Source: Nocardia testacea NBRC 100365
Lineage (GTDB): Bacteria > Actinomycetota > Actinomycetes > Mycobacteriales > Mycobacteriaceae
Direction: 5' to 3'
Assembly: GCF_000308775.1 (NCBI RefSeq)
Contig: NZ_BAGJ01000131.1
Coordinates: 1 to 50,274 of the forward strand
Length of the DNA stretch: 50,274 nucleotides
Part shown: piece by piece, positions 17,180 to 25,785 of the stretch
Numbering within the stretch: the stretch's first letter is position 1
How the letters are laid out: the number at the start of each line of letters is the position of its first letter
Position numbers and translations under genes: made by a program
The notes under the pieces: model-generated
Told to the model about the DNA's origin: nothing
The model's database searches: none
The model's input: the letters and a program-made list of their open reading frames with translations, nothing else

Positions 17180-17779
17180 TCACACTCCCGGGCGTGTCCG
17201 AATGCCCCGAAGTTGCTCGGGATGATCGAGAAACAGGCTGATCCGCGTCACCGCGGCGGCGATCCGGCCGCTGGGCAGCGGTGACCGCACCCGGACATCG
17301 ACCGGTTCGTGGAGCGTCACATCGACAGTGGTGCCGTCCGGGCCGGCGAGGAACAGGCGGCCGCTGTCGAGCGCGGTCCCGGTGTGGTTGTAGCGGCGAT
17401 GTTCGGTGACGGCCGCGATCCGGTCGAACGCGATGACCGCGATCTCACGGCCGCCGCGGCGCAGCACCAGCGCCCGATCGGTGGCGTAGTGCGGATAGGC
17501 GATATCCGCGACGAACACCGCGAACAGCAGCAGCAACGACCAGAGCGACAGCACGCCCAGCGAAATACTCAGCCACGCCCACGGGATCAGAATGTGGAGC
17601 ACCGCCATCTCCAGCAGGGTCGCCGCCAGGAAGGCCAGTGGCAGCGCCAGCACGCCTCGGGTGCCGGGCAACGGCTGCCGCTCCCGGCCGTCGCAATCGG
17701 TTCGGCGACGCAACCACAACCAGACCCCGTGGTAGGCCCGGCGCTGGTGCCGCGGCAATCCGGTCGCTCGCCGGGTCAT
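17180..17779 (-). CDS. Membrane protein with two helices and a C-terminal soluble domain
   Basis: This 199-residue protein has an Arg-rich cytoplasmic start, two hydrophobic helices (about residues 43-66 and 70-95, the latter with LGVLSLWSLLLLFAVFVA) and a strand-rich C-terminal domain (about 100-199) that resembles a bacterial PH-like fold (RALVLRRGGREIAVIAFDRI). It starts at an ATG overlapping the MerR stop (ATGA), and the coupling is clear. Small membrane proteins encoded with a MerR regulator often belong to a stress or efflux response, but I do not recognise a specific family. Confidence 0.75.
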   Translation of the reverse strand: MTRRATGLPRHQRRAYHGVWLWLRRRTDCDGRERQPLPGTRGVLALPLAFLAATLLEMAVLHILIPWAWLSISLGVLSLWSLLLLFAVFVADIAYPHYATDRALVLRRGGREIAVIAFDRIAAVTEHRRYNHTGTALDSGRLFLAGPDGTTVDVTLHEPVDVRVRSPLPSGRIAAAVTRISLFLDHPEQLRGIRTRPGV

Positions 17780-18570
17780 GGTCGATCGTCCGCGCCGGTG
17801 AGCAGTTCGATCGTCCGCAGTACTGCCCGGCGCTGGGCCGGGTCGGGCACGAGTACCGCGGGCGAGAGATCGAGCCCGGTCGCGTCGCTCGCAGCGGTGG
17901 AAGCGGTCAGTGATTCGAAATCGGCAGCGCGCAGCCCGGCGGCGAGCTCGTGTGCCACCCGTTCGATCAGTTCCCCGGACTGTTCCACGGCCCGGCCGCT
18001 CAACTGCTCCCAGCCGCGCAGCATCCGCCGATAGTTCTCCCGGGCCGAGGTATCGGAGAACGCGCTCGCGAACCACGTGAACATCTCGTCCGGGGTGTCA
18101 CCGGAGATGGCGATGATCTCCAGCAGATCGCGCTCCCGGTCGAGGGCGGCGCGTTCCGGCTCGTCGGCCTGCTCACGGGCGATGTCGAGCGCATCGGCGA
18201 GCTCCGGGGGTAACGCGGTGAGCGTCCGGCCCGCGTCGACGGCGGCCAGCATCCGGCCGAGGCCCTCCTTCTTGCGGACGAGCTGCGTCACCCGATGGGA
18301 GATCTCATCGTGTAGGGCCGCCAGGTCGGCGCGGAGGTCACCGGTATCCGATTCCCCGTGCTCGGTTTCGAACACGGCGGCCACCGCACCCAGCGGCAAC
18401 CCGTTGTCGGCGAGCCAGCGGATACGCATGAGCCGCGCCAGCTCCGCCAGTCCGTAGTCGCGGAAGCCGTTGCCGGGACGGATAGGTTCGGGAAGCAGGC
18501 CCAGTCGGTGATAGTGGCGGATAGCGCGGGGAGTCGTTCCGGCGGCCGTGGCTATTTCGCTGATCCTCAT
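17776..18570 (-). CDS. MerR family transcriptional regulator
   Basis: This is a 264-residue regulator. The N-terminal MerR winged helix is clear: MRISEIATAAGTTPRAIRHY then GLLPEPIRPGNGFRDY. It is followed by the dimerisation helix with LADNGLPLGAVAAVF. The remaining 150 residues are helical, with a charged coiled-coil stretch and no metal-binding cysteines, so it probably senses an organic ligand or a protein signal rather than a metal. It is longer than metal-sensing MerR proteins (about 130-150). It is coupled to the downstream membrane protein gene, the likely target. An inverted repeat in its own promoter suggests autoregulation. Confidence 0.92.
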   Translation of the reverse strand: MRISEIATAAGTTPRAIRHYHRLGLLPEPIRPGNGFRDYGLAELARLMRIRWLADNGLPLGAVAAVFETEHGESDTGDLRADLAALHDEISHRVTQLVRKKEGLGRMLAAVDAGRTLTALPPELADALDIAREQADEPERAALDRERDLLEIIAISGDTPDEMFTWFASAFSDTSARENYRRMLRGWEQLSGRAVEQSGELIERVAHELAAGLRAADFESLTASTAASDATGLDLSPAVLVPDPAQRRAVLRTIELLTGADDRP

Positions 18571-18592
18571 GGCACCAGCTTCCGGTGTGACG

Positions 18593-18607
18593 CTACGTCG
18601 TAGTCAA
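18593..18607 (-). promoter_or_regulatory. Candidate MerR operator and promoter
   Basis: The inverted repeat CTACG-t-CGTAG (18593-18603) abuts a minus-strand -35-like TTGACT (18607-18602), 23-37 bases before the MerR start codon. MerR regulators bind short palindromes in their own promoters, so this is a reasonable operator. I could not identify a confident -10. Confidence 0.5.
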
Positions 18608-18684
18608 GCACCGGAAATGAGGACCGGACGCACCCTCCGCGCGATTTCCCCGCGTGAACGATGCGGCGCCGACCGGCGCGGCAA

Positions 18685-19179
18685 TCACAGGAGGATCGCG
18701 TCCTCGACTTCCGGCCAGGTCCGGGTGTGCCGGACCCACTCCGGGACCGGTCCGGGTTGTACACCGAAGAGGTACAGATGCGGCACCAGGCCGCGTAGCG
18801 CCTGGTGGACCTCGAGGCGGTCGTCGATCATATGGGTGACGCCGAGCTCCGCGCAGTGCACCGCCTTGTCGGCGCGTTTACGGCAGAACCGGACATTGCC
18901 GCGCGCGATACCCGTCCGCCGGTAGAAATCCTGGTGGTCGAGCCATCGCGTGGTGCGTTCCTGCACGCGCGGCCCGCATTTGGAGATCACCCAGGCCCGG
19001 CCGCCGAACCGGTCCACCAGCCGGGGCAGCACCTCGAAGGCATGGTCACTGGGCGGGGTCCGCATCGCTTCTTCCGCGCCGCCCGAGAGGAAGACGGTAT
19101 CGCCGGCACCGTCGGGGAGGGCGGCCCCCTGGATCACCCGGCCGAAGTCCACACCCAGTGTCGGTTGTTCTTTGTTCAT
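18685..19179 (-). CDS. HAD-like hydrolase family protein
   Basis: This is a 164-residue soluble protein with a HAD-type layout. Motif I is LGVDFGRVI near residue 8-16 (nucleophile Asp present, but the usual second Asp is Gly), motif II is WVISKCG (Ser near 65), and a Lys lies in RKRADKAVHCAELGVTH. The acidic pair of motif IV is HMIDDRLEVHQAL. The absence of the second motif I Asp, which normally acts as acid/base, suggests a non-phosphatase or altered activity. The ATG at 19179 is the first with sensible sequence; the frame continues upstream with Arg-rich noise. No operon partner is visible. Confidence 0.7.
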   Translation of the reverse strand: MNKEQPTLGVDFGRVIQGAALPDGAGDTVFLSGGAEEAMRTPPSDHAFEVLPRLVDRFGGRAWVISKCGPRVQERTTRWLDHQDFYRRTGIARGNVRFCRKRADKAVHCAELGVTHMIDDRLEVHQALRGLVPHLYLFGVQPGPVPEWVRHTRTWPEVEDAILL

Positions 19180-19259
19180 ATGGCACCCAGTGTGACCGGT
19201 ACACACTCGCCCCGGCGAACGATTTTCCCGCCGGTGGCTCCATGGTGTATTCCGCCGAC

Positions 19260-19430
19260 CGGCCTCGGGCACCCAGCGGGCACGACAGATCCGCCCGGAG
19301 ATCCGATTGCGATGAGCCGAGGCCCGCGATACCGCGACCGGCGAGGTCGAGTAGCCGCTACGACCTGGTGTTCGGCTCGAACTCCGACCTGCGCGCGGTG
19401 GCCGAGGTGTACAGGGCGCGACCCGACCGG
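19260..19430 (+). pseudogene. Remnant of the C-terminal end of a catalase-peroxidase (katG)
   Basis: A frame from about 19359 to 19420 reads YDLVFGSNSDLRAVAEVYRA, which matches the conserved near-C-terminal segment of KatG (DLVFGSNSxLRAxAEVYA). Immediately upstream, in another frame, DTATGEVE followed by a TAG at 19352 matches the preceding KatG segment (D/RATGEVKW). Thus a stop and a frame change with a short deletion separate the two pieces. The sequence after about 19420 no longer aligns. The rest of the 542-base gap (19180-19721) shows no other gene. This is a decayed gene end, and no intact katG is in the window. Confidence 0.7.
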
Positions 19431-19721
19431 CAGCTGTGGCAGCACGCCGGGTTGTCACAGCGGTTCCTCGGGCCATTGTGCGGGCCGATCCGGCGAACCG
19501 AGCCGACCATCGGGCGCAGCCCCGGGTGGTTGTCCGAGGCATACGACCCGCGCCATGCCTGGGTCCGGAACAGCCGGGCGAACACTCCGATCGGCACGGT
19601 GACATCGCCCGCAATTGGGCGCGGGCAGCGTACAACCGTTGCCCGCCCGGCGGGATCTCGACAGAGTGGAAGTGGAGAGATCTCGCAGCGGCCCCCGGGC
19701 CCGACATCTGAGGAGAGTGCT

Positions 19722-20717
19722 GTGCGCTTCGGAATCTTCATCCCGCAGGGGTGGCGTCTCGACCTGGTAGGTCTCGATCCCGCCACCCACTGGGAGGTGA
19801 TGCGGGGTCTGGCGGCCCACGCCGATGCGAACCCGGTGTGGGAGTCGCTGTGGGTGTACGACCATTTCCACACCGTCCCGGAGCCCAGCGAGGAAGCCAC
19901 CCACGAGGCCTGGGCCCTCATGTCCGCCTTCGCCGCCACCACCACCCGGGTGCGACTGGGCCAGATGTGTACCGCGATCAGCTACCGCAACCCGGCCTAT
20001 CTGGCCAAGGTCGCGGCGACGGTGGACCTCATCTCCGGCGGCCGCACCGAGATGGGTATCGGCGGCGGCTGGTACGAACACGAGTGGCGTGCCTACGGAT
20101 ACGGTTTCCCCACCGCCGGCGAACGCCTCGGCCGGCTCGACGAAGGGGTCCAGATCTTCCGTCAGGCCTGGCAGACCGGTACCGCCACCCTCGACGGCCG
20201 CTACTACCAGGTGGACGGCGCGATCGTGCGCCCGCTACCCGCCCAGGAGGGCGGCCTGCCGCTGTGGATCGCGGGCGGCGGCGAGAAGAAAACCCTGCGT
20301 ATCGCCGCGAAGTACGCGAACTACACGAACTTCGCCGGGAACAGCCCCGACGAGTTCACCCACAAATCGGAGATCCTGCGCGCGCACTGCGCCGATGTCG
20401 GCACCGATTTCGATGCCATCGTGCGCAGCGCCAACTTCAATGTCGCCATCGGCGCCACCGAGGCCGAGGTCGAACAGCGCAAGTCCGAGCACGCCGCCCG
20501 GATCACCCCGGTCCTGGGCGCGGAGAAGGCCCGCGCCTACGTCGACAACCTGAACAACGGCAGCGCGGCGGTCGGCACCCCGGAGCAGATCGTGGAGAAA
20601 CTGTCCGCCGTCCGCGATCGCGGGCTGAGCTACGCCATCTTCAACTTCCCCGAAGCGGCCTACGACACCAGCGGTATCGAACTCTTCGAACGGGAAGTAC
20701 TCCCGGCGCTGTCCTGA
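19722..20717 (+). CDS. LLM class F420-dependent oxidoreductase
   Basis: This is a 331-residue TIM-barrel flavin/F420 enzyme of the luciferase-like monooxygenase class. Typical features are the start VRFGIFIPQGW, LWVYDHFHTVPE near residue 45, the strand RVRLGQMCTAISYRNPAYLA, ISGGRTEMGIGGGWYEHEW near residue 108 and PLWIAGGGEKKTLRIAAKY near 187. The last two bind the deazaflavin in F420-dependent members. The GTG at 19722 has AGGAGAG just upstream. Reduced F420 is the probable cofactor; the substrate is unknown. It is convergent with the toxin gene downstream and appears monocistronic. Confidence 0.92.
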   Translation: MRFGIFIPQGWRLDLVGLDPATHWEVMRGLAAHADANPVWESLWVYDHFHTVPEPSEEATHEAWALMSAFAATTTRVRLGQMCTAISYRNPAYLAKVAATVDLISGGRTEMGIGGGWYEHEWRAYGYGFPTAGERLGRLDEGVQIFRQAWQTGTATLDGRYYQVDGAIVRPLPAQEGGLPLWIAGGGEKKTLRIAAKYANYTNFAGNSPDEFTHKSEILRAHCADVGTDFDAIVRSANFNVAIGATEAEVEQRKSEHAARITPVLGAEKARAYVDNLNNGSAAVGTPEQIVEKLSAVRDRGLSYAIFNFPEAAYDTSGIELFEREVLPALS

Positions 20718-20793
20718 TTCCGGACAGTGGGGTTCCCGGTGCACCGATAGGCGGCGGCCGCACCGGGAAGCTGCGCCCCGCCGGCCCCGCACT

Positions 20794-21213
20794 TCAGAGC
20801 GCGACCACCGTCAGCAACGGCTCCAGACCTTTGAAATCATCCACATTGCGGGTGAACAACGGCAGATCATTCGCCGAAGCGATTGCAGCGATCATCAAAT
20901 CCATTCTGCGCGGTTTGGGGCTTCGGCCCGCCGCGGTAACCAGTTTTGCCATCGAGGTGAACCGTCGTGCTGCGGTGGGAGAGAACGGCAGCGCATCGAA
21001 GGCGTGCTCGATCTCCAGAAGTCGTTCGGTACGGAGCGCGAGCGTTTTCGGATCCCATGCAAGAGCTACACCCAAGCCCAGTTCCGCGAGCGTTACCGCG
21101 CAGATTTTCGGCTGAATCGGAAGATCCGCGTCCTCGATAGCCGCCAAGTCGATGAGCACACAGGTGTCCAACAGACCGACTGGATAGCGGAACTTCGGGC
21201 CGAGTTCAGTCAT
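20794..21213 (-). CDS. VapC-type PIN domain ribonuclease toxin
   Basis: This 139-residue PIN domain protein has all four conserved acidic residues of the VapC active site: Asp in GLLDTCVLIDL (about 16), Glu in TLAELGLGV (about 44), Asp in RRMDLMIAAIA (about 104) and Asp in FTRNVDDFKGL (about 125). VapC toxins cleave RNA, often tRNA, and are blocked by the cognate antitoxin. The ATG at 21213 has GGGGAAG at a suitable distance. It overlaps the end of the antitoxin gene by 8 bases, so the pair is coupled and presumably autoregulated by the complex. Confidence 0.93.
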   Translation of the reverse strand: MTELGPKFRYPVGLLDTCVLIDLAAIEDADLPIQPKICAVTLAELGLGVALAWDPKTLALRTERLLEIEHAFDALPFSPTAARRFTSMAKLVTAAGRSPKPRRMDLMIAAIASANDLPLFTRNVDDFKGLEPLLTVVAL

Positions 21214-21460
21214 CCAGTCGGTCTTCCCCGAAGGCGGCGTCGATTTCCGCGCGCTCGTCCACAGCGTTCGCAGTGTCCGCGAATCTGGCGAGTCGACGTT
21301 TCAGTTCAGCAGTGGTCAGACTGTGCCGGGGAGTGATAGGACGCAACTCCCCGACAGGCCGCCCGTTGCGGGTGATGACGAAATCCTCACCCGCTTCCAA
21401 CGCGTCCATCACACCCGCGCTGCCGTTGCGTAACTCGGCTTGGCTGATCGTCCTGGTCAT
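21206..21460 (-). CDS. Phd/YefM-type antitoxin
   Basis: This 84-residue antitoxin has the Phd/YefM N-terminal DNA-binding fold: TISQAELRNGSAGVMDALE, then EDFVITRNGRPVGELRPI. An acidic C-terminal half (DERAEIDAAFGEDRLDD) should wrap the toxin. It precedes and overlaps the VapC gene. Pairing a Phd-fold antitoxin with a PIN toxin is common in actinobacteria. The ATG at 21460 is the only sensible start; the longer upstream frame has no coding character. The 130 bases between this start and the nrdE stop hold the presumed promoter. Confidence 0.92.
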   Translation of the reverse strand: MTRTISQAELRNGSAGVMDALEAGEDFVITRNGRPVGELRPITPRHSLTTAELKRRLARFADTANAVDERAEIDAAFGEDRLDD

Positions 21461-21590
21461 ACTTCCAGCATAGCGACCGGTGCTATCCGATGCTATCGCT
21501 TCTCGCCGGAGACGAAAACCGGCGCCATATGCCCGCCACAACAGGGACACATGGACGCCGGCAACCGCGATGGAAATACTGTTCGGGCCT

Positions 21591-23750
21591 TCAGAGCATG
21601 CAGCTCACGCAGCCCTCGACCTCGGTGCCCTCCAGCGCCATCTGCCGCAGGCGGATGTAGTAGAGGGTTTTGATGCCCTTGCGCCAGGCGTAGATCTGGG
21701 CCTTGTTCAGGTCGCGGGTGGTGGCGGTGTCCTTGAAGAAGAGGGTCAGCGACAGGCCCTGGTCCACGTGCTGGGTGGCCGCGGCGTAGGTATCGATGAT
21801 CTTCTCGTAGCCGATCTCGTACGCGTCCTGGTAGTAGTCCAGGTTCTCGTTGGTCATGTACGGGGCCGGGTAGTAGACGCGTCCGATCTTGCCTTCCTTG
21901 CGGATCTCGATCTTCGACGCCACCGGATGGATGGAGCTGGTGGAGTGGTTGATGTAGGAGATCGACCCGGTCGGCGGGACGGCCTGCAGGTTCTGGTTGT
22001 AGAGGCCGTGTTCCACGACCGCGGCCTTCAGCTCCCGCCAGTCGTCCTGGGTGGGGATGTGGATACCGGCGTCGGCGAACAACCGCGCAACCCGTTCGGT
22101 CTTCGGTTCCCACACCTGGTCGGTGTACTTGTCGAAGTACTCACCCGAGGCGTACTTCGATTCGGGGAAGCCGCCGAAGTACGTACCACGTTCCCGCGCA
22201 AGCGTGTTCGAGGCCCGCAGGGCGTGATAGACCACGGTGTAGAAGTAGATGTTGGTGAAGTCGAGCCCCTCTTCGGACCCGTAGTGGATGTGCTCGCGCG
22301 CCAGGTAGCCGTGCAGGTTCATCTGGCCGAGGCCGATGGCGTGCGAAGAGTTGTTGCCCTGTTCGATCGAGGGCACCGAGTTGATATGGGTCTGGTCGGA
22401 GACGGCGGTGAGCGCCCGGATCGCCACCTCGATGGTGCGGGCGAAATCCGGGGAGTCCATGGCCTTGGCGATGTTCAGCGAACCCAGGTTGCAGGAGATG
22501 TCCTTGCCCACGTGGGAGTAGGTGAGGTCGTCGTTGTAGGTCGACGGGGTGGAGACCTGCAGGATCTCCGAGCAGAGGTTCGAATGGGTGATCTTGCCGG
22601 CGATCGGGTTGGCCCGGTTCACCGTATCCTCGAACATGATGTAGGGGTAGCCGGATTCGAACTGCAACTCGGCGATGGTCTGGAAGAACTCGCGCGCCTT
22701 GATCTTGGACTTGCGGATCCGCTTGTCGTCGACCATCTCGTAGTACTTCTCGGTGACGTCGATATCGGCGAACGGCTTGCCGTAGATCCGTTCCACGTCG
22801 TACGGCGAGAACAGGTACATGTCCTCGTTCTTCTTGGCCAGTTCGAAGGTGATATCAGGGATTACCACGCCCAGCGACAGCGTTTTGATGCGGATCTTCT
22901 CGTCCGCGTTCTCCCGCTTGGTGTCGAGGAAACGATAGATATCGGGATGGTGGGCGTGCAGATACACCGCGCCCGCGCCCTGCCGCGCACCGAGCTGGTT
23001 GGCGTAGGAGAAGGAATCCTCGAGCAGTTTCATGATCGGGATGACACCCGAGGACTGGTTCTCGATCTTCTTGATCGGGGCGCCGTGCTCACGGATATTG
23101 CTGAGCAGCAGCGCGACCCCGCCACCGCGCTTGGACAGCTGCAGCGCCGAGTTGATGGAGCGCCCGATGGACTCCATATTGTCCTCGATACGCAGCAGGA
23201 AGCAGGACACCGGCTCGCCGCGCTGCTTCTTGCCGGAATTGAGGAAGGTCGGGGTGGCCGGCTGGAAACGGCCGTCGATGATCTCCTCGACCAGCATGCC
23301 CGCGAGCACCTCGTCACCGGCGGCCAGTGTGAGCGCGACCATGCACACCCGGTCCTCGAAACGCTCCAGGTAGCGCTTCCCGTCGAAGGTCTTGAGGGTG
23401 TAGGAGGTGTAGTACTTGAACGCGCCGAGAAAGGTGGGGAACCGGAACTTCTTGGCGTAGGCCTGCTGGAACAGCTTCTTCACGAAGGCCCGGCTGTACT
23501 GGTCGAGTACCTCGGACTCGTAGTAGTTCTCCTCGACGAGGTAGTCGAGCTTCTCGTCCAGGTTGTGGAAGAAGACGGTGTTCTGATTGACGTGCTGCAG
23601 GAAGTACTGGTGCGCGGCCTCGCGATCCTTGTCGAACTGGATCTCGCCGTTCGGACCGTACAGGTTCAGCATCGCATTGAGGGCGTGGTAGTCCAGGACC
23701 TCACCGGGTTCGCCGGCACGCTGCGGGGGCTGCTCCAGGCGGGCGGTCAT
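21591..23750 (-). CDS. nrdE: Ribonucleotide reductase class Ib, catalytic subunit NrdE
   Basis: This is the 719-residue alpha subunit of class Ib ribonucleotide reductase, which makes deoxyribonucleotides. Seen are the N-terminal helical region, [18 protein letters not shown] near residue 195, the cysteine-bearing [10 protein letters not shown] and [13 protein letters not shown], and the C-terminal redox pair CVSC. The start is the ATG at 23750, which overlaps the nrdI stop as ATGA; the frame upstream belongs to nrdI's shadow. The order nrdH-nrdI-nrdE is standard. The radical subunit gene nrdF does not follow and must lie elsewhere. The proteins next downstream are an unrelated toxin-antitoxin pair. 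Confidence 0.97.
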   Translation of the reverse strand: MTARLEQPPQRAGEPGEVLDYHALNAMLNLYGPNGEIQFDKDREAAHQYFLQHVNQNTVFFHNLDEKLDYLVEENYYESEVLDQYSRAFVKKLFQQAYAKKFRFPTFLGAFKYYTSYTLKTFDGKRYLERFEDRVCMVALTLAAGDEVLAGMLVEEIIDGRFQPATPTFLNSGKKQRGEPVSCFLLRIEDNMESIGRSINSALQLSKRGGGVALLLSNIREHGAPIKKIENQSSGVIPIMKLLEDSFSYANQLGARQGAGAVYLHAHHPDIYRFLDTKRENADEKIRIKTLSLGVVIPDITFELAKKNEDMYLFSPYDVERIYGKPFADIDVTEKYYEMVDDKRIRKSKIKAREFFQTIAELQFESGYPYIMFEDTVNRANPIAGKITHSNLCSEILQVSTPSTYNDDLTYSHVGKDISCNLGSLNIAKAMDSPDFARTIEVAIRALTAVSDQTHINSVPSIEQGNNSSHAIGLGQMNLHGYLAREHIHYGSEEGLDFTNIYFYTVVYHALRASNTLARERGTYFGGFPESKYASGEYFDKYTDQVWEPKTERVARLFADAGIHIPTQDDWRELKAAVVEHGLYNQNLQAVPPTGSISYINHSTSSIHPVASKIEIRKEGKIGRVYYPAPYMTNENLDYYQDAYEIGYEKIIDTYAAATQHVDQGLSLTLFFKDTATTRDLNKAQIYAWRKGIKTLYYIRLRQMALEGTEVEGCVSCML

Positions 23751-24196
23751 ACCTGCTGGTGCTGTCGTTGTTGCTGCCAAAACAATCCCAATCCCTCACG
23801 GACGCGGGCGACGTCCTCGGCGGTTCCCATGAGTTCGAAGCGGTACAGGTAGGGCACCCCGCATTTACGCGAGATGACATCACCTGCGAAGCAGAAGGTG
23901 TCGCCGAAGTTCGTATTCCCCGCCGCGATGACCCCGCGTAACAGAGCGCGGTTGTGCGGATCGTTGAGGAACTTGGCGACCTGGCGCGGGACGAATTCCT
24001 TGTCGGAACGTGTCGAACCCAGGACGTGCCGACCGCCCCCGTAGGTGGGGACGATCAGCACGTAGGGTTCGTCGACCCGCAGCGAGTCGGTGGTGTGCAG
24101 GGGGATCCGGAGTGCCGGGATATCCAGCTTCTCGACGAATCGGTGGGTGTTCTCCGACGCGCTGGAGAAGTAGACCAGCGTATGCGATTCGAACAT
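23747..24196 (-). CDS. nrdI: Flavodoxin-like NrdI, activator of class Ib ribonucleotide reductase
   Basis: This is a 149-residue FMN protein that supplies the oxidant for assembling the manganese-tyrosyl radical cofactor of NrdF. Motifs are [18 protein letters not shown] (FMN phosphate loop, residues 7-24), LIVPTYGGG, and [18 protein letters not shown] near residue 90, all diagnostic. A Gln/His-rich tail ends the protein. The ATG at 24196 has GGGGAGGT upstream. The stop overlaps the nrdE start. It is separated from nrdH by 159 bases that hold direct repeats. Confidence 0.95.
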   Translation of the reverse strand: MFESHTLVYFSSASENTHRFVEKLDIPALRIPLHTTDSLRVDEPYVLIVPTYGGGRHVLGSTRSDKEFVPRQVAKFLNDPHNRALLRGVIAAGNTNFGDTFCFAGDVISRKCGVPYLYRFELMGTAEDVARVREGLGLFWQQQRQHQQV

Positions 24197-24240
24197 CTCA
24201 CCTCCCCTGCTCCCCGACCCGGTCGGGCGCGATATCCGCT

Positions 24241-24360
24241 CGGACTGTGTCCATCGAGCCAGAGCGCGGGCCCTTCGCGGTTACGCTGCGCTGCCGCCTG
24301 CGGGCCTGACACACTCGGGCTGTGTCCATCGGGCCCGAGCGCGGGCCCGACACACTCAGG
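24241..24360. repeat. Imperfect direct repeats in the nrdH-nrdI gap
   Basis: A 33-base unit at 24241-24273 recurs at 24316-24348 (period 75) with few changes; both contain CTGTGTCCATCG. A second, shorter word, gggccYgacacactc, occurs at 24302 and 24343 (period 41). The repeats lie inside the nrdHIE transcript, between two genes that are usually closely spaced. Their role is unknown; slippage or a processing site are possible. Confidence 0.6.
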
Positions 24361-24586
24361 CGGCGACGGTGGCCAGCGCCTTGATCCGGTCGGGCCGGAA
24401 ACCGGACCAGTGCTCGTCACCGGAGACGACGACGGGGGCCTGCAGGTAACCGAGGGCCATCACGTAGTCGCGCGCATCGGCATCGGTGGAGATATCGACG
24501 ACCTCGTATTCCACCCCGGCCTTGTCGAGGGCCTTGTAGGTGGCGTTGCACTGCACGCACGCGGGCTTGGTGTACACGGTGATCAT
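24356..24586 (-). CDS. nrdH: Glutaredoxin-like NrdH
   Basis: This 76-residue thioredoxin-fold electron donor for NrdE/NrdF has the redox motif CVQC at residues 10-13 (YTKPACVQCNATYKALD), the NrdH-specific helix and cis-proline region (APVVVSGDEHWSGFRPD) and a C-terminal LATVAA. The length is typical. The ATG at 24586 has GAGAGGGA eight bases upstream. It is first in nrdHIE. It is reduced by thioredoxin reductase in related species (family knowledge). Confidence 0.97.
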   Translation of the reverse strand: MITVYTKPACVQCNATYKALDKAGVEYEVVDISTDADARDYVMALGYLQAPVVVSGDEHWSGFRPDRIKALATVAA

Positions 24587-25070
24587 TCGAGTCCCTCTCT
24601 CCTGTGCCTATGTGCGGTGTTCGCGGTCCTTCGTGGTGACGGTCCGCCGCCCTCCGGGCCGAGCTCACCGCATGCCTGATCCCAGCCGGTGACCCGTCTG
24701 TGCTGCGCGGTGTGTCGGCACGATCGGATGATCTGCGCAAACTCCGAGGACCGACCCTGAAACGCCACGTCCGGGCCGGTTCCACCCGGTGTCAGCGGGC
24801 CGATAGCGCCGCCGCCTCCAGGCATCGATGACACTACACCTAGTGGCCGACAGAAAGAAACAACACGAGATGTTGCGAGTCACAACCATGTGATTTCACC
24901 GCTGTAAGCCGCAGGACAGCAACTCGACACGCCGTATTCACCGTGGTCCAGATCACAAATCGGCCGGGCCAGTTCTCTTTCAGCAAACGCAGGAGATTAC
25001 GCCTGTCACACCAGTCGCTCCGGGCCCAGCAGGCCCTCGAGTCCCGGAGAAAACCGACCGATCGGAAACG
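24587..25070. other. Long upstream region of nrdHIE
   Basis: There is no gene I can support in these 484 bases. They contain the candidate NrdR boxes (listed separately) about 245-290 bases before nrdH, so the 5' leader may be long. A run of short A+T-rich sequence at 24848-24862 could belong to the promoter. A 16-base sequence at 24942-24957 resembles a DasR site but matches poorly. Confidence 0.5.
24831..24875 (-). promoter_or_regulatory. Candidate paired NrdR boxes upstream of nrdH
   Basis: Two palindromic elements lie about 30 bases apart centre to centre. One is CACTA-cacc-TAGTG (24832-24845, in acactacacctagtgg). The other is CAACA-cgaga-TGTTG (24861-24875). NrdR, the nucleotide-sensing repressor of ribonucleotide reductase genes, binds pairs of 16-bp boxes about three helical turns apart, and these match that layout and the ACACTA...TAGTG core. 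The nrdR gene is not in this window. The second box is less canonical. Confidence 0.6.
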
Positions 25071-25106
25071 CGAGGGCCGCCCCGTCGGACGACGGGGCGG
25101 CCCTCG
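25071..25106. terminator. Strong hairpin terminator
   Basis: A perfect 16-bp stem (25071-25086 with 25091-25106) with a 4-base loop is very G+C-rich. It lies 16 bases beyond the stop of the FMN reductase gene on the minus strand and is followed on that strand by a short T-containing run (GTTTCC). It should end that transcript and shield the nrd promoter region. Confidence 0.8.
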
Positions 25107-25121
25107 CGATGCGCCGGGGAA

Positions 25122-25691
25122 TCAGGCGGGGACGAGCTCCCCACTGGCCGCGGCGACCAGAACCTTGACCGACTCGGTCAGCTCGCGCTGCGCCTCGGCG
25201 TCCTCGCGCGGATGACCGGCGGCGAAACGCTCACCCCAGGTGGCGTAGTGCAGGTGGGCTTCCTCGACGATCTTCCCGCCCGCGATACCCACCGACTTGA
25301 CCGCGTCGGCGTGCGCCCACCGGGCGGCGTTGGGGCTGATCGAACCGCTGAGCACGGCAACCGGCTTACCACTGATCGCGCCCGCGCCGTAGGGCCGCGA
25401 CAGCCAATCGATCGCATTCTTCAGTACCGCCGGCAGGGTGCCGTTATATTCCGGGGTGACCAACAGCAGACCGTCGCTCGCCGCGACCGCGTCGCGCAGC
25501 GCTTGGGCGGCGGCCGGTACCGAACCCGCGATATCGATATCTTCGTTGTAGAACGGGATATCGCCGATACCTTCGTAGATGGAGACCTCGGCGCCCGCGG
25601 GCGCGGTGGAGGCCGCCGCCTCGGCGATCAGCCGACTGACCGAGGCGCCGCGAAGGCTGCCTACGAGGGCGACGATACGGGTCTGGCTCAT
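25122..25691 (-). CDS. NADPH-dependent FMN reductase
   Basis: This is a 189-residue flavodoxin-fold oxidoreductase. It shows the FMN-binding SLRGASVSRLIAEAA loop (residues 12-26), the SDGLLLVTPEYNGTLPAVLKN signature near residue 72 and DWLSRP. The family reduces FMN, quinones or azo compounds with NADPH. The ATG at 25691 has AGGAG six bases upstream, preferred over a GTG two codons earlier, which would be too close to it. It diverges from a TetR regulator with a 14-bp palindrome between them, so that regulator probably represses it. A strong hairpin follows. Confidence 0.93.
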   Translation of the reverse strand: MSQTRIVALVGSLRGASVSRLIAEAAASTAPAGAEVSIYEGIGDIPFYNEDIDIAGSVPAAAQALRDAVAASDGLLLVTPEYNGTLPAVLKNAIDWLSRPYGAGAISGKPVAVLSGSISPNAARWAHADAVKSVGIAGGKIVEEAHLHYATWGERFAAGHPREDAEAQRELTESVKVLVAAASGELVPA

Positions 25692-25741
25692 GTTCACTCC
25701 TGCGGTACTAGTTGTGTGACGATCGCACTGCCCAGGTTAAC

Positions 25742-25755
25742 CGGACCACGGTCCG
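25742..25755. promoter_or_regulatory. Palindromic operator between the FMN reductase and TetR genes
   Basis: CGGACC-ac-GGTCCG is a perfect 14-bp inverted repeat in the 94-base divergent intergenic region. Location and size fit a TetR dimer site controlling both genes. It is seen directly; the binder is inferred. Confidence 0.5.
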
Positions 25756-25785
25756 CTACATTCCTCCGGAGGGACACCCAGCGCC

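Noticed and set aside
21480..23852. A 790-codon frame on the plus strand opposite nrdE
   Set aside because: It is a G+C-rich shadow of a clearly coding gene; its translation is Val/Leu/Asp-biased with no domain.
24942..24957. DasR-like site before nrdH
   Set aside because: About 12 of 16 positions fit and it lies too far from nrdH; likely chance.
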